Origin: Microthrixaceae bacterium
Lineage (GTDB): Bacteria > Actinomycetota > Acidimicrobiia > Acidimicrobiales > Microtrichaceae
DNA: 64,000 bases
NCBI GenBank assembly: GCA_023957995.1
Contig: JAMLGK010000001.1
Span: 393,690 to 457,689, forward strand
Direction: 5' to 3'
Positions 1 through 9,218 of the stretch are shown one piece after another. The notes beneath the pieces are model-generated. The model searched no databases. It was given only the letters and a program-made list of their open reading frames with translations, and had not been told where the DNA came from. Positions within the stretch are counted from its first letter, which is position 1. Each line of letters begins with the position of its first letter. The position numbers and the translations under genes were made by a program.

Positions 1-813
<813 letters not shown>

Positions 814-878
814 CAGCGTTTTGCTCCCTGGAGATCTGCCCGGCCGCTACGGCGGGGGCGATGTGACACTCTTTGTCG

Positions 879-1367
879 ATGCGCTTCGGTTTCGAACAAC
901 GTTGGACCGCCTCCGTGGAGGACGTGGTCGACCTGTACATCAACGAGACGTTCTGGCGCGAGGTGAGCGGCTTCGGCCGAACCAGTCCGCCAGAGGTGCT
1001 CGAGGTGACCCGATCCGGTGACACCGCCCGCACGAGGCTTCGCTGGAAGCTGGAGGTGGAACTCCCGAAGGAGGCATCACGCTTCATCGATCCCGACAAC
1101 GTCGCCTGGGTGGAGGACACCACCTGGGATCTGTCCGCGGCCACCGCCGAGGTCGCCTTCGAGGCGGCACAGGGCGCGGCGCTGTTGCGCGCCTCGGCAT
1201 CGGTGGCGGTAGTGGCTGCCGAGGACGAGGCGGTCCGGCGCATCACGGGTGACCTGAAGGTCCGGATACCGTTGATCGGGCACAAGGTGGAGAACGCCAT
1301 CGTCGACGGCATCGGCGAGCACCTCGGCGAGGAAGCCGACGTCGTAGCCGAACGACTCGAGGCCTGA
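879..1367 (+). CDS. DUF2505 family (SRPBCC-like) protein
   Basis: This predicted protein of about 162 residues resembles the actinobacterial DUF2505 family, thought to have a START/SRPBCC-like hydrophobic-pocket fold; no function is established. It begins MRFGFEQRW, has a central SRFIDPDNVAWVEDT stretch and ends in a GDLKVRIPLIGHKVE segment followed by an amphipathic helix, as in that family. There is no signal peptide or membrane segment. The start could also be the TTG six bases earlier. It lies alone on the plus strand between carA and carB, so the pyrimidine transcript runs antisense through it. Family assignment is from memory of the motif pattern. Confidence 0.8.
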   Translation: MRFGFEQRWTASVEDVVDLYINETFWREVSGFGRTSPPEVLEVTRSGDTARTRLRWKLEVELPKEASRFIDPDNVAWVEDTTWDLSAATAEVAFEAAQGAALLRASASVAVVAAEDEAVRRITGDLKVRIPLIGHKVENAIVDGIGEHLGEEADVVAERLEA

Positions 1368-1398
1368 AGGCTCCCGGACCGGCGCTGTAGGCGGACGT

Positions 1399-2502
1399 TC
1401 ACGGCCGACCCTTCCGGTCCATCAGCTCGGCGAAACGCCCGAACAGGTAGCGACTGTCGTGGGGCCCGGGGCCGGCCTCGGGGTGGTACTGCACCGCGAA
1501 GGCCGCTACCTCCGTGCAGGCGAACCCTTCGAGAGTGCCGTCGTTGAGGTTCCGGTGGGTGACGCGGGCACCGGTGAGCTGGTCGGGATCGACGCAGTAG
1601 TTGTGGTTCTGGCTCGTGATCTCGACACGGCCCGTGTCGAGGTCCTGCACCGGGTGGTTCCCGCCGTGGTGGCCGAAGGGCAACTTGTAGGTATCGGCAC
1701 CCAGCGCACTGGCCAACATCTGCTGTCCCATGCAGATCCCGAAGATGGGGACCTCTCCGAGCAGGGCATCGACGGTGGCCGCGACCCCCGCCACTGCAGC
1801 TGGATCACCGGGACCGTTCGATATGAACACCCCATCGGGCTCGCGGGCCAGGACATCGGCGGCCGAGGTGCCCGAACCGACCACGTCCACCGAACCGAGC
1901 TGGACCAACTGCTCGACGATGGTGTCCTTCACACCGAGGTCCAACGCAACGATCCTGCGCGGCGCGCCGTTGACCGACGGCACCGTGCGGCCCGCCGGGT
2001 CGGTCACGTCGATGACGTAGTCATGGCCATCGGTTCCGCCCGCGCCACCGGCGGCGGAGGTCAACTCGCTCTCATCGGCTGTTCCGAACGCACCCGGCAT
2101 CGCTCCGTGGTCCCGCAGGTGCTTGGTCAGTCGGCGGGTGTCGACGCCCGCGATGCCCGGCACGCCGTGGCGTGTCAACCAGTCCTCGAGCGAGCCCTCG
2201 CTGCGGTGGTTGGAGGCGCGTCTCGACAGGTCCCTGACCACCACTCCCCGACAGTGGGGCCGCAGCGCCTCGTTGTCGGCCCGGTTCACTCCGTAGTTGC
2301 CGATGTGCGGGTAGGTGAAGGTGACCACCTGGCCCGCGTAGGAGGGGTCCGAGATCACTTCCTGGTAGCCCGACAGGACGGTGTTGAACACGAACTCACC
2401 GGTGGTCACCCCACCGTCGGGGTGGGCGCCGATCGCCTCGCCCTCGAACAGCGAACCGTCGGCCAGCACGATCGCTGCCGGCTGCACAGAACTCGAACTC
2501 AT
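1399..2502 (-). CDS. carA: Carbamoyl-phosphate synthase small subunit
   Basis: This 367-residue glutaminase subunit hydrolyses glutamine and channels ammonia to CarB. The N-terminal CarA domain has the conserved FNTVLSGYQEVISDPSY block. The C-terminal class I glutamine amidotransferase domain carries the nucleophile Cys257 in GICMGQQ and the His340/Glu342 pair in YHPEAGPGPHD. The length is normal. The start overlaps the stop of pyrC by 4 nt (ATGA), so translation is probably coupled. carB follows only after a 585-nt interval occupied by an opposite-strand gene. Confidence 0.97.
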   Translation of the reverse strand: MSSSSVQPAAIVLADGSLFEGEAIGAHPDGGVTTGEFVFNTVLSGYQEVISDPSYAGQVVTFTYPHIGNYGVNRADNEALRPHCRGVVVRDLSRRASNHRSEGSLEDWLTRHGVPGIAGVDTRRLTKHLRDHGAMPGAFGTADESELTSAAGGAGGTDGHDYVIDVTDPAGRTVPSVNGAPRRIVALDLGVKDTIVEQLVQLGSVDVVGSGTSAADVLAREPDGVFISNGPGDPAAVAGVAATVDALLGEVPIFGICMGQQMLASALGADTYKLPFGHHGGNHPVQDLDTGRVEITSQNHNYCVDPDQLTGARVTHRNLNDGTLEGFACTEVAAFAVQYHPEAGPGPHDSRYLFGRFAELMDRKGRP

Positions 2503-3818
2503 CGCGTTGCCTCTCCGTCGGAAACCACCAGCTCACCACCGCACACCGTGTGCAGGACCCGGCCCCGCACCTCGCGACCCACATAGGGCACGTTGCGCGA
2601 CCTCGAGGCACCCCCTGAGGAATCGATGCTCCAGCGAGCAGCCGCATCGATCACCACCAGGTTCGCCGCCCGGCCGACCGCGACCGGACCGCCGTGGTCC
2701 CCCAGGCCCGCTATCGCCGCAGGACGCCACGACATGGCCGCCAGGACATCGGACTCCCTCATCACCGCCGTTCGATCCACCAGCTCGGTGAAGGCCAGCG
2801 CCAGCGCGTACTCGAGGCCGAGCATGCCCGGAGGTGCCTGGTCGAAGGGAAGCTCCTTGGTCTCGGGTGTGTGCGGTGCGTGATCGGTGGCGATCGCATC
2901 GATCGTCCCGTCGCCCAACCCGGCGGCAATGGCTGCCACATCGCCGTCGCTGCGCAGGGGCGGATGCACCTTGAACGTGGCGTCATAGCCGGCACAGCTG
3001 GCATCGGTGAGGGTGAAGTGGTGCGGGGCGGCCTCGGCGGTCACCGCCAGACCGGCCGAGCGTGCGCCGGCCACCATCGCCACCGAGCCCGCCGTGGAAA
3101 GGTGCTGGAAGTGGACCTTCGCCCCGGTCATGCGGGCCAGGGCGATGTCGCGCATGACCATCAACTCCTCGGCCTCCGCCGGTTGGCCCGGCAGGCCCAG
3201 GCGCGAGGACCACTCGCCCTCGTGCATGCAGGTGCCCTCGCTCAGAGAGGTCACCTCACAGTGCTGCGCCAGCGTGGCGCCGAGGCCGGACGCGTACTCC
3301 AGGGCCCTGCGCATCAGGCGGTCGTCCTGGACCCCGGTGCCGTCGTCGGTGAAGATCCGCACGCCGAGTTCGGCCATCTCCGCCATGGGAGCCAGTTGCT
3401 CACCTTCGCGCCCGACGGTGATCGCCCCTGTGGTGTGGACGTCCACCGGCGCGCTCCGCCCGAGGGCGAGCACCTCGCGGACCACCCCTGCGGAGTCGAT
3501 CGTGGGGGTCGTGTTGGGCATGGCCAGCACCGCGGTGTAGCCACCGAGCGCGGCGGCACGGCCGCCGGTCTCCACCGTCTCGGCTTCCTCCCGACCGGGT
3601 TGGCGGAGGTGGGTGTGGAGGTCGACCAGCCCGGGAGCCACGATCGCGCCGTCGGCATCGACCACCACGTCCCCGGAGAGGTCGGGGCCCACCTCTGCGA
3701 TCCGGCCATCGACCACGAGTACGTCTCCCGAGCGCTCGCCGGTGGCGTCGACGATTCGTCCGCCCCTGATCACCAGGGAAGGTGCGGCGTCGCCGGGGTG
3801 CGCTGATGTGGAACTCAT
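2499..3818 (-). CDS. pyrC: Dihydroorotase
   Basis: This amidohydrolase of 439 residues cyclises carbamoyl aspartate to dihydroorotate, the third step of pyrimidine synthesis. The metal-binding [10 protein letters not shown] (His68, His70), the substrate-contacting AMPNTTPT and the C-terminal DHAPHT catalytic segment place it in the class I, PyrC-type dihydroorotases, which work with aspartate transcarbamoylase. It overlaps pyrB upstream and carA downstream by 4 nt each. Those tight overlaps and the PyrR site before pyrR indicate a single co-regulated operon. Confidence 0.96.
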   Translation of the reverse strand: MSSTSAHPGDAAPSLVIRGGRIVDATGERSGDVLVVDGRIAEVGPDLSGDVVVDADGAIVAPGLVDLHTHLRQPGREEAETVETGGRAAALGGYTAVLAMPNTTPTIDSAGVVREVLALGRSAPVDVHTTGAITVGREGEQLAPMAEMAELGVRIFTDDGTGVQDDRLMRRALEYASGLGATLAQHCEVTSLSEGTCMHEGEWSSRLGLPGQPAEAEELMVMRDIALARMTGAKVHFQHLSTAGSVAMVAGARSAGLAVTAEAAPHHFTLTDASCAGYDATFKVHPPLRSDGDVAAIAAGLGDGTIDAIATDHAPHTPETKELPFDQAPPGMLGLEYALALAFTELVDRTAVMRESDVLAAMSWRPAAIAGLGDHGGPVAVGRAANLVVIDAAARWSIDSSGGASRSRNVPYVGREVRGRVLHTVCGGELVVSDGEATR

Positions 3819-4771
3819 GTTGCCTCCTCGGCGAGCTCGACCACGGGACCGAGCGCGTCACGTCCGGGTCCCAACAACAGGTAGAGCACGGCCATCCGGA
3901 CAGCCACCCCGTTGGCCACCTGGTCGGTGACCAGCGCCCGGGGAGACTCTGCCACCTCGTCGGCGATCTCCACGCCTCGGTTCATCGGGCCCGGGTGCAT
4001 GACGACCGCCGTGGGCTCCATGTTTGCCAGCCTCCTGGCGGTCAGGCCGTACAACGCCGTGTACTCACGCAGGCTCGGGATCAACGCCTCGGTCATCCGT
4101 TCACGCTGCATGCGCAGCAGGTAGCACACGTCGAGATCCGGCAGAACCTCATCGAGGTCATGGCTCACCGACACCTCCCACGGCTCGAGGGACGGAGGAA
4201 GCAGCGTGGGTGGGGCCACGAGCGTGACCCGTGCTCCCAGCTCGGTGAAGACCTCGATGTCCGAGCGCGCCACACGCGAGTGCAGCACGTCCCCGACGAT
4301 GCCGATCCGCAGACCTTCCAGGGAACCGAAGCGGGCCCGGATCGTGTACGCATCCAACAGTGCCTGCGTGGGGTGCGAGTGCCAACCGTCACCGGCGTTC
4401 ACCACCGCGGAGCGAGCCCAGCGTGCGACCATCTCGGGCACTCCCGAGGATCCGTGTCGGACCACGATGGCGTCCACGCCCATGGCCTCGATCGTCTCGA
4501 TCGTGTCGCGGACCGATTCGCCCTTCTTCACCGACGACGTGCCGACCGAGAATCCCATGACGTCGGCCGAGAGCCGCTTGGCGGCCGTCTCGAAGCTGAT
4601 CCTCGTGCGGGTGGAGTCCTCGAAGAACAACGACACCACGGTGCGGCCCCGAAGAGCGGGTACGCGCGGGATGCGCCGTGAATTGATCTCGGCCATCCGG
4701 TCGGCGACCTCGAGGATCTCGTCGATCCCCTCGCGGTCCAGATCCGAAGTGCTCAGCAGGTTGCCGTTCAC
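3815..4771 (-). CDS. pyrB: Aspartate carbamoyltransferase catalytic subunit
   Basis: This 318-residue enzyme condenses carbamoyl phosphate with aspartate. The carbamoyl-phosphate binding signature STRTR is at residues 53-57 and the HPTQALLD signature begins at residue 132. Both distinguish ATCase/OTCase, and the partner genes decide for ATCase. The length matches catalytic chains. No regulatory pyrI gene is adjacent, as is usual in actinobacteria. The gene overlaps pyrR by 4 nt at its start and pyrC by 4 nt at its end. Confidence 0.96.
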   Translation of the reverse strand: MNGNLLSTSDLDREGIDEILEVADRMAEINSRRIPRVPALRGRTVVSLFFEDSTRTRISFETAAKRLSADVMGFSVGTSSVKKGESVRDTIETIEAMGVDAIVVRHGSSGVPEMVARWARSAVVNAGDGWHSHPTQALLDAYTIRARFGSLEGLRIGIVGDVLHSRVARSDIEVFTELGARVTLVAPPTLLPPSLEPWEVSVSHDLDEVLPDLDVCYLLRMQRERMTEALIPSLREYTALYGLTARRLANMEPTAVVMHPGPMNRGVEIADEVAESPRALVTDQVANGVAVRMAVLYLLLGPGRDALGPVVELAEEAT

Positions 4772-5421
4772 TGCTTGGCCATCTCCCCGATCTGCACCGA
4801 GTCGAGCGTCACGTTGACCAGCTCGTCCCGGCGGGTCGGGAGGTTCTTGCCGGTGTAGTCCGGCCGGATCGGGAGTTCGCGGTGACCGCGGTCGACCATC
4901 ACCGCCAGCTGGATGGTGCGAGGGCGCCCGAAGTCGACCAGGGCGTCGAGCGCGGCCCGGATCGTGCGGCCCGTGAACAACACGTCGTCCACCAGCACCA
5001 CGTCGGCACCGTCGAGGTCTACCGGAATGTCGGTCACCTCTTCGGGCAGAACCGGACGGATCCCGATGTCGTCGCGGTACAGCGCCACGTCGAGGGTCCC
5101 CACAGGGATCACATGGCCGGGAGCGCCGTCGTCGGCGTCGTCGTGCTGTTCCTCGCCGGACCCGGCTTCGTCCGGAGCCTCACCCGCGTGGTCCTCGAGT
5201 CCCTCTATCTCGGCCAGGACGCCCGCCAGGGCTCCTGCGACGGTCACGCCACCGGTCTGCAGACCGATGAGCACGAGGTTGTGGATACCGCCGTTGTGTT
5301 CGAGGATCTCGTGGGCCATGCGCCGGAGCGCCCGGCCCACCTCCTCGGCGTTCATCACCTCTGCCCTGGCAACGAAAACGCCCCCGTAGGGGCGCGTCAT
5401 CCGTCGTTCACGTTCTGCCAT
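4768..5421 (-). CDS. pyrR: Bifunctional pyr operon RNA-binding regulator / uracil phosphoribosyltransferase
   Basis: PyrR binds the pyr leader RNA when UMP is plentiful and has weak uracil phosphoribosyltransferase activity. The PRPP-binding loop [13 protein letters not shown] (residues 141-153) and the C-terminal [14 protein letters not shown] segment are typical. At 217 residues it is longer than the usual 180 or so, because of an acidic, low-complexity insert at about residues 74-103 rich in Asp, Glu and Gly. The ATG is preceded by AAAGGA at 6-nt spacing. A match to the PyrR RNA-binding consensus lies 23 nt upstream, so the protein probably represses its own translation and that of the coupled pyrB-pyrC-carA genes. 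Confidence 0.95.
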   Translation of the reverse strand: MAERERRMTRPYGGVFVARAEVMNAEEVGRALRRMAHEILEHNGGIHNLVLIGLQTGGVTVAGALAGVLAEIEGLEDHAGEAPDEAGSGEEQHDDADDGAPGHVIPVGTLDVALYRDDIGIRPVLPEEVTDIPVDLDGADVVLVDDVLFTGRTIRAALDALVDFGRPRTIQLAVMVDRGHRELPIRPDYTGKNLPTRRDELVNVTLDSVQIGEMAKQ

Positions 5422-5444
5422 CAGCAGTCCTTTCCGGCCGTAGG

Positions 5445-5458
5445 AGCCTCACGGGACT
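5445..5458 (-). promoter_or_regulatory. PyrR-binding RNA loop upstream of pyrR
   Basis: On the minus strand the sequence AGUCCCGUGAGGCU matches every position of the PyrR-binding consensus ARUCCNGNGAGGYU. Flanking GGAG and CUCC arms allow a short stem around the loop. It sits 23 nt before the pyrR start and 11 nt before its AAAGGA ribosome site. There is no room for a terminator/antiterminator pair, so control by blocking translation, as reported for mycobacteria, is more likely than transcription attenuation. Confidence 0.8.
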
Positions 5459-5481
5459 CCCTTGACGGTCGAGTCCTCACG

Positions 5482-5940
5482 CTACACCACCGGAACCTCC
5501 GGCTCCGGATCGGAACGCACCCGAGCTGCAGCAGCTGCGAGCAGCCCGTTCACGAAACGCGGCGAGTCGTCGGTGCCGTAGGTCTCGGCCAGGGACACCG
5601 CTTCGGACAGAACCACTCCGGTCGGCACATCGTCGCAGTGGGCCAGTTCGTAGACGGCCACGCGCAGAATCGTGCGGTCGAGCGTCGCGAGCCTTCCCAT
5701 CGCCCAGCCGTCTGGGAGCAGCGCCGCGATCGTGCCGTCGATCTCGGCGAGGTTGTCGTGCACACCGTTGACGAGCTGCTCGGCGTAGCGATCTGCCGCG
5801 ACCACCTGACCGGCGAGCACCGAGGGTCCGTCGCTGCTGGTGAGGTCCGCCTCGTACAACAGGTGCAGAGCCCGCTCGCGCGCCGGGCCACGCCCACCGA
5901 CGACCGGTCGGATCCTCGGAGCGGATCCCGAGTCGTTCAT
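5482..5940 (-). CDS. nusB: Transcription antitermination factor NusB
   Basis: This small all-helical protein of 152 residues joins NusE (S10) at boxA RNA to form the rRNA antitermination complex. Typical features are the early RERALHLLYEAD helix, the central LDRTILRVAVYEL block and the C-terminal SEAVSLAETYGTDDSPRFVNGLL block. The ATG overlaps the efp stop by 4 nt, the standard efp-nusB pairing in actinobacteria. Sixty nucleotides separate it from pyrR, and they include the PyrR RNA element. Confidence 0.95.
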   Translation of the reverse strand: MNDSGSAPRIRPVVGGRGPARERALHLLYEADLTSSDGPSVLAGQVVAADRYAEQLVNGVHDNLAEIDGTIAALLPDGWAMGRLATLDRTILRVAVYELAHCDDVPTGVVLSEAVSLAETYGTDDSPRFVNGLLAAAAARVRSDPEPEVPVV

Positions 5941-6500
5941 GCCCGCGAGATGAACTCACCGCTGCGGGTGTCCACCTTCACCTCTTCGCCGGTCTCTATG
6001 AACAGAGGAACGGCGACGACGTGCCCGGTGCTCAGCGTGGCGGGCTTCTTGGCGCCCGAGACCCGGTCGCCCTGCACGCCGGGCTCGGTCTCCGCCACCG
6101 GCAGCACCACCGATGCGGGCAGATCGACGCCGATGATCTCGTCGCCGTAGAAGACCAGTTCCGCGCTGGCCGAATCAGCGAGGAACGGCGCAACTGCCTC
6201 GAGCGTCGACCCGGGGACGGTCAACTGGTCGTAGGTATCGCTGTCCATGAACACGAAGTCGGACCCGTCGCGGTACAGGAGCTGCATCTCCTTGCGATCC
6301 ACGATCGCCCGCTCCATCTTCTCGCCGGCCCGGAAGGTCCGGTCGACCACGGCACCGGTGCGCACGTTCTTGAGCGTGGTGCGCACGAAGGCGCCGCCCT
6401 TTCCGGGTTTGACGTGCTGGAAATCGCTGACCGTGAAGAGTCCGTCGTCGAGATCGACGGTCATTCCTGTCTTGAAGTCCGAGGTGGAGATCTGGGGCAT
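5937..6500 (-). CDS. efp: Translation elongation factor P
   Basis: EF-P of 187 residues relieves ribosome stalling at polyproline. It begins MPQISTSDFKTGM, and the loop HVKPGKGGAF places a lysine at position 34, the residue modified in many bacteria. The KOW-like N domain is followed by two OB domains ending in VPLFIETGEEVKVDTRSGEFISR. The ATG follows an ACGAGG ribosome site at 7-nt spacing. In-frame codons extend further upstream, but the family start and the ribosome site favour this ATG. It is coupled to nusB by a 4-nt overlap. Confidence 0.96.
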   Translation of the reverse strand: MPQISTSDFKTGMTVDLDDGLFTVSDFQHVKPGKGGAFVRTTLKNVRTGAVVDRTFRAGEKMERAIVDRKEMQLLYRDGSDFVFMDSDTYDQLTVPGSTLEAVAPFLADSASAELVFYGDEIIGVDLPASVVLPVAETEPGVQGDRVSGAKKPATLSTGHVVAVPLFIETGEEVKVDTRSGEFISRA

Positions 6501-6568
6501 GGTCGAGCCTCGTTTCGTTCTGTGCGGGTCCGCACGGCGCGGCCGTTCGGGGGCTGCTGTTGTGCTGG

Positions 6569-7705
6569 CTAGTGGATGGGCTGAGGGGTCTTCGAGGCCA
6601 GGGTGAGGCGCTCGCATCCGTTGTCTGTCACCACGACGGTGTCCTCGACCCGGACACCACCGAGGTCGGGCAGGTACACCCCGGGCTCGACGGTCACCAC
6701 CTGGCCGCTCGCGAGCGTAGCAGCGGAGCGCCCCGACACCCGAGGCTCCTCGTGTATGTCGAGGCCCACGCCGTGACCCGTGCCGTGGAGGAACGCCTCG
6801 CCCCAACCGGCCTCTTCGATGATGCTCCTACAGCGTGCGTCCACCTCGGCGGCCTGCACCCCCGCTGCGACGACCTCGACACCTCCGGCCTGGGCCTCGG
6901 TGACCACATCGACCATTCGCGTGCGATCCGCTCCGACGTCTCCGACGGCGAAGGTGCGGGTCATGTCGGAGTGGTAGCCGTCCACGAGAGCGCCGAAGTC
7001 GACCACCACGAGATCTCCATCGCTGATCCTGCGACCCGAGGGTTGGTGGTGGGGTCGTGCTCCGTTGGGACCCGACGCAACGATCGTGTCGAACGACAAC
7101 TCGGCTGCACCGAGGCGCATCATCGCTGCTTCCAGCTCGAGTGCGAACTCCTTCTCGGTGGGACCCTCCGACAGCCTGGACTGCACCTGGGCCAACGCCG
7201 TGTCCGCTATCGCACAAGCGGAGCGGATCCTGGCAACCTCTCCGGCGTCCTTGACCAGGCGCAGTGCTTCCACGGCCAGCGTCGTAGGCACGAGTTCGCC
7301 GCTGAACAGCTCCGATGCCCAACGTCGCTGGGAGGACCACGACACCGAATCGGCCTCCAGACCGAGCCTGTCCACACCGCTGGCAGCGGCCGCGGCCGCT
7401 GCTTCGGGGCCTTCGGAGGAGATCTCGATGTGGGCGCTGACACCCGCGTCGGACAGCTCCTGTTCGCTCTGGGTCGTGTAGCGGCCATCGGTGACGAACA
7501 CCGCGTCGGCTTCGCGCACCAGCAGGACGGCGGAGGATCCGGTGAAGCCGCTGAGATACCTGATGTTGGTCAGTTCGGTGACCACGAGTGCATCAACTCC
7601 GAGCTCGCCGAAGCGCGAGCGCAGAGCGTCCATCCGCGACCCGACGTCCATCGGGGGCAGCTCACCCGGTGCGAGGGTCGGGGTCACGTTCTCGGTGATT
7701 GCCAT
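6569..7705 (-). CDS. pepQ: Xaa-Pro aminopeptidase/dipeptidase (M24 family)
   Basis: This 378-residue cytosolic metallopeptidase removes residues next to proline. An N-terminal creatinase-like domain (about residues 20-150) precedes the M24 pita-bread domain. Metal ligands are visible in VVDFGALVDGYHSDMTRTF (two Asp), GTGHGVGLDIHEEP (His) and in the Glu residues of TVEPGVYLPDLGG and GVRVEDTVVV. Its place between aroQ and efp is the actinobacterial order. Whether it is an aminopeptidase or a dipeptidase cannot be told from sequence. A TAGTCT box 6 nt before the ATG suggests a leaderless transcript. Confidence 0.9.
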   Translation of the reverse strand: MAITENVTPTLAPGELPPMDVGSRMDALRSRFGELGVDALVVTELTNIRYLSGFTGSSAVLLVREADAVFVTDGRYTTQSEQELSDAGVSAHIEISSEGPEAAAAAAASGVDRLGLEADSVSWSSQRRWASELFSGELVPTTLAVEALRLVKDAGEVARIRSACAIADTALAQVQSRLSEGPTEKEFALELEAAMMRLGAAELSFDTIVASGPNGARPHHQPSGRRISDGDLVVVDFGALVDGYHSDMTRTFAVGDVGADRTRMVDVVTEAQAGGVEVVAAGVQAAEVDARCRSIIEEAGWGEAFLHGTGHGVGLDIHEEPRVSGRSAATLASGQVVTVEPGVYLPDLGGVRVEDTVVVTDNGCERLTLASKTPQPIH

Positions 7706-7711
7706 GGCCCG

Positions 7712-7717
7712 AGACTA
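7712..7717 (-). promoter_or_regulatory. -10 box, leaderless promoter of the Xaa-Pro peptidase
   Basis: TAGTCT (TANNNT) ends 6 nt before the ATG at 7705, so transcription would start at or next to the A of the start codon. No ribosome site is present. Confidence 0.5.
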
Positions 7718-7725
7718 CCCGGGCC

Positions 7726-8187
7726 TCAATGTGCTGGATCCCTGCCCAACAGCTCTGCCATGGCCCGAACGGCCATGGGATAACCGGCTGCGCCCAGGCC
7801 GGCGATCACCGCGGTCGCCACCGGTGCCACCACCGAGAGATGCCTGAAGTCGTCGCGTGCCGCGGGATTGGATATGTGGAGCTCGACGACCGGAGCGTCG
7901 AAGCTCGCGAGCGCATCGTGGATGGCCCAGCTGTAGTGGGTGAAGGCGCCTGCGTTGATGATCACACCCGCCGCGGACTGCCGGGCTGCGTGAATGGCCT
8001 CGACCAGGTCACCCTCGTGGTTGGACTGGAGATGCCGAACAGCCAGCCCGAACCGGATTGCCTCCGCATCGGCGGCGGCAACGAGGTCCTCGAGCTTCGC
8101 CGATCCGTAGATGTCGGGCTCACGCTCCCCCAGGAGGTTCAGGTTGGGTCCCGACAGGAGCAGGATCTCGGGTTTCTCGCCGGTCAT
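7726..8187 (-). CDS. aroQ: 3-dehydroquinate dehydratase, type II
   Basis: This 153-residue dodecameric type II enzyme dehydrates 3-dehydroquinate to 3-dehydroshikimate. The N-terminal LLSGPNLNLLGEREPDIYG contains the flexible lid with its catalytic Arg and the active-site Tyr. NHEGDLVEAIH, IINAGAFTHYSWAI and VELHISNPAARDDFRH follow in the usual order, with the catalytic His in the last. The ATG overlaps the aroB stop by 4 nt, making aroK-aroB-aroQ one translationally coupled unit. Confidence 0.96.
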   Translation of the reverse strand: MTGEKPEILLLSGPNLNLLGEREPDIYGSAKLEDLVAAADAEAIRFGLAVRHLQSNHEGDLVEAIHAARQSAAGVIINAGAFTHYSWAIHDALASFDAPVVELHISNPAARDDFRHLSVVAPVATAVIAGLGAAGYPMAVRAMAELLGRDPAH

Positions 8188-9218
8188 CGAAGGGCCTCCA
8201 GGGTCGATTCCACCAGTGACGGGGGCACATCCCGTACCACTTCGACGCCAGATGGTCCGTCGAGCACGAACGTGAGGCCGTCCCCCAACGACTTCTTGTC
8301 GCGGCCCATCAAGCGAACCAGTTCGGCGGCGTCAGATCCATCCGGTATCCGCATCGGCAGGTCGTACCCACCCACCACCCTGCGGTGCTCGGCCACCGCT
8401 GCATCGTCGATCCGGCCCATGCGGTGGGCCAGCTCCGCCGCGTAGATGAGTCCGATGCCGACGGCCTCGCCGTGGCGCAGCTCGTGCGCACCTGCGGTCT
8501 CGAGCGCGTGGGCGAGGGTGTGTCCGTAGTTCAGCAGGGCCCGACGCCCCGATTCGCGTTCATCCGCCGCCACGAATGCGGCCTTGATCTCCACGCACCG
8601 GGCAATCCGGTCGACCAGCCCCAACTCATCGAGCCTGCCACCACCGAGCCAGTGGTACTTGGCCAGCTCACCCAGACCACAGCGCCATTCCCTGGGAGGA
8701 AGGCTCGACAGCGTGTCGGTGTCGCAGAGCACTGCGGTGGGTTGCCAGAACGTGCCGACGAGGTTCTTGCCCTCCGGGAGGTTCACACCCGTCTTGCCAC
8801 CGATGGCCGCATCGATCTGGGCCAACAACGTGGTGGCGACATGGATGACCGGGATGCCGCGGTGGTACAGCGACGCCGCCAGCCCCGAGACGTCGGTCAC
8901 GAGGCCGCCACCCACGCCCACCACGCAGTCGGCCCGGGTGAGCCCGAACCGGGCGAACTCCGAGCAGAGGTGCTCCACGGTGGACAGCCGCTTGTGCGCT
9001 TCTCCGTCACCGATGTGGAACACCTCGTGTGGAACCCCCGGATCCACCTCCACCCCGATGCCGCTCTGGGTCACGACCGCCACCCGAGTGGCGCTTCGGG
9101 GCAGGAGTCCCGCCAGTTCCCCGGTCGCCTCCGGACCTATCACCACCGGGATGGTCCTACCGTCGGGCAGGTCCACCGATATCCGCCGGAACGGCTCCGC
9201 CCGATCCGTCGAGCTCAT
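8184..9218 (-). CDS. aroB: 3-dehydroquinate synthase
   Basis: This 344-residue NAD- and zinc-dependent enzyme converts DAHP to 3-dehydroquinate. The glycine-rich GVGGGLVTDVSGLAA motif binds NAD. GKTGVNLPEGKNLVG binds substrate, and zinc ligands are expected from the Glu of GLGELAKY and the histidines of NYGHTLAHALE and RHGEAVGIG. The length is normal. It overlaps aroK upstream and aroQ downstream by 4 nt each. Confidence 0.96.
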   Translation of the reverse strand: MSSTDRAEPFRRISVDLPDGRTIPVVIGPEATGELAGLLPRSATRVAVVTQSGIGVEVDPGVPHEVFHIGDGEAHKRLSTVEHLCSEFARFGLTRADCVVGVGGGLVTDVSGLAASLYHRGIPVIHVATTLLAQIDAAIGGKTGVNLPEGKNLVGTFWQPTAVLCDTDTLSSLPPREWRCGLGELAKYHWLGGGRLDELGLVDRIARCVEIKAAFVAADERESGRRALLNYGHTLAHALETAGAHELRHGEAVGIGLIYAAELAHRMGRIDDAAVAEHRRVVGGYDLPMRIPDGSDAAELVRLMGRDKKSLGDGLTFVLDGPSGVEVVRDVPPSLVESTLEALR

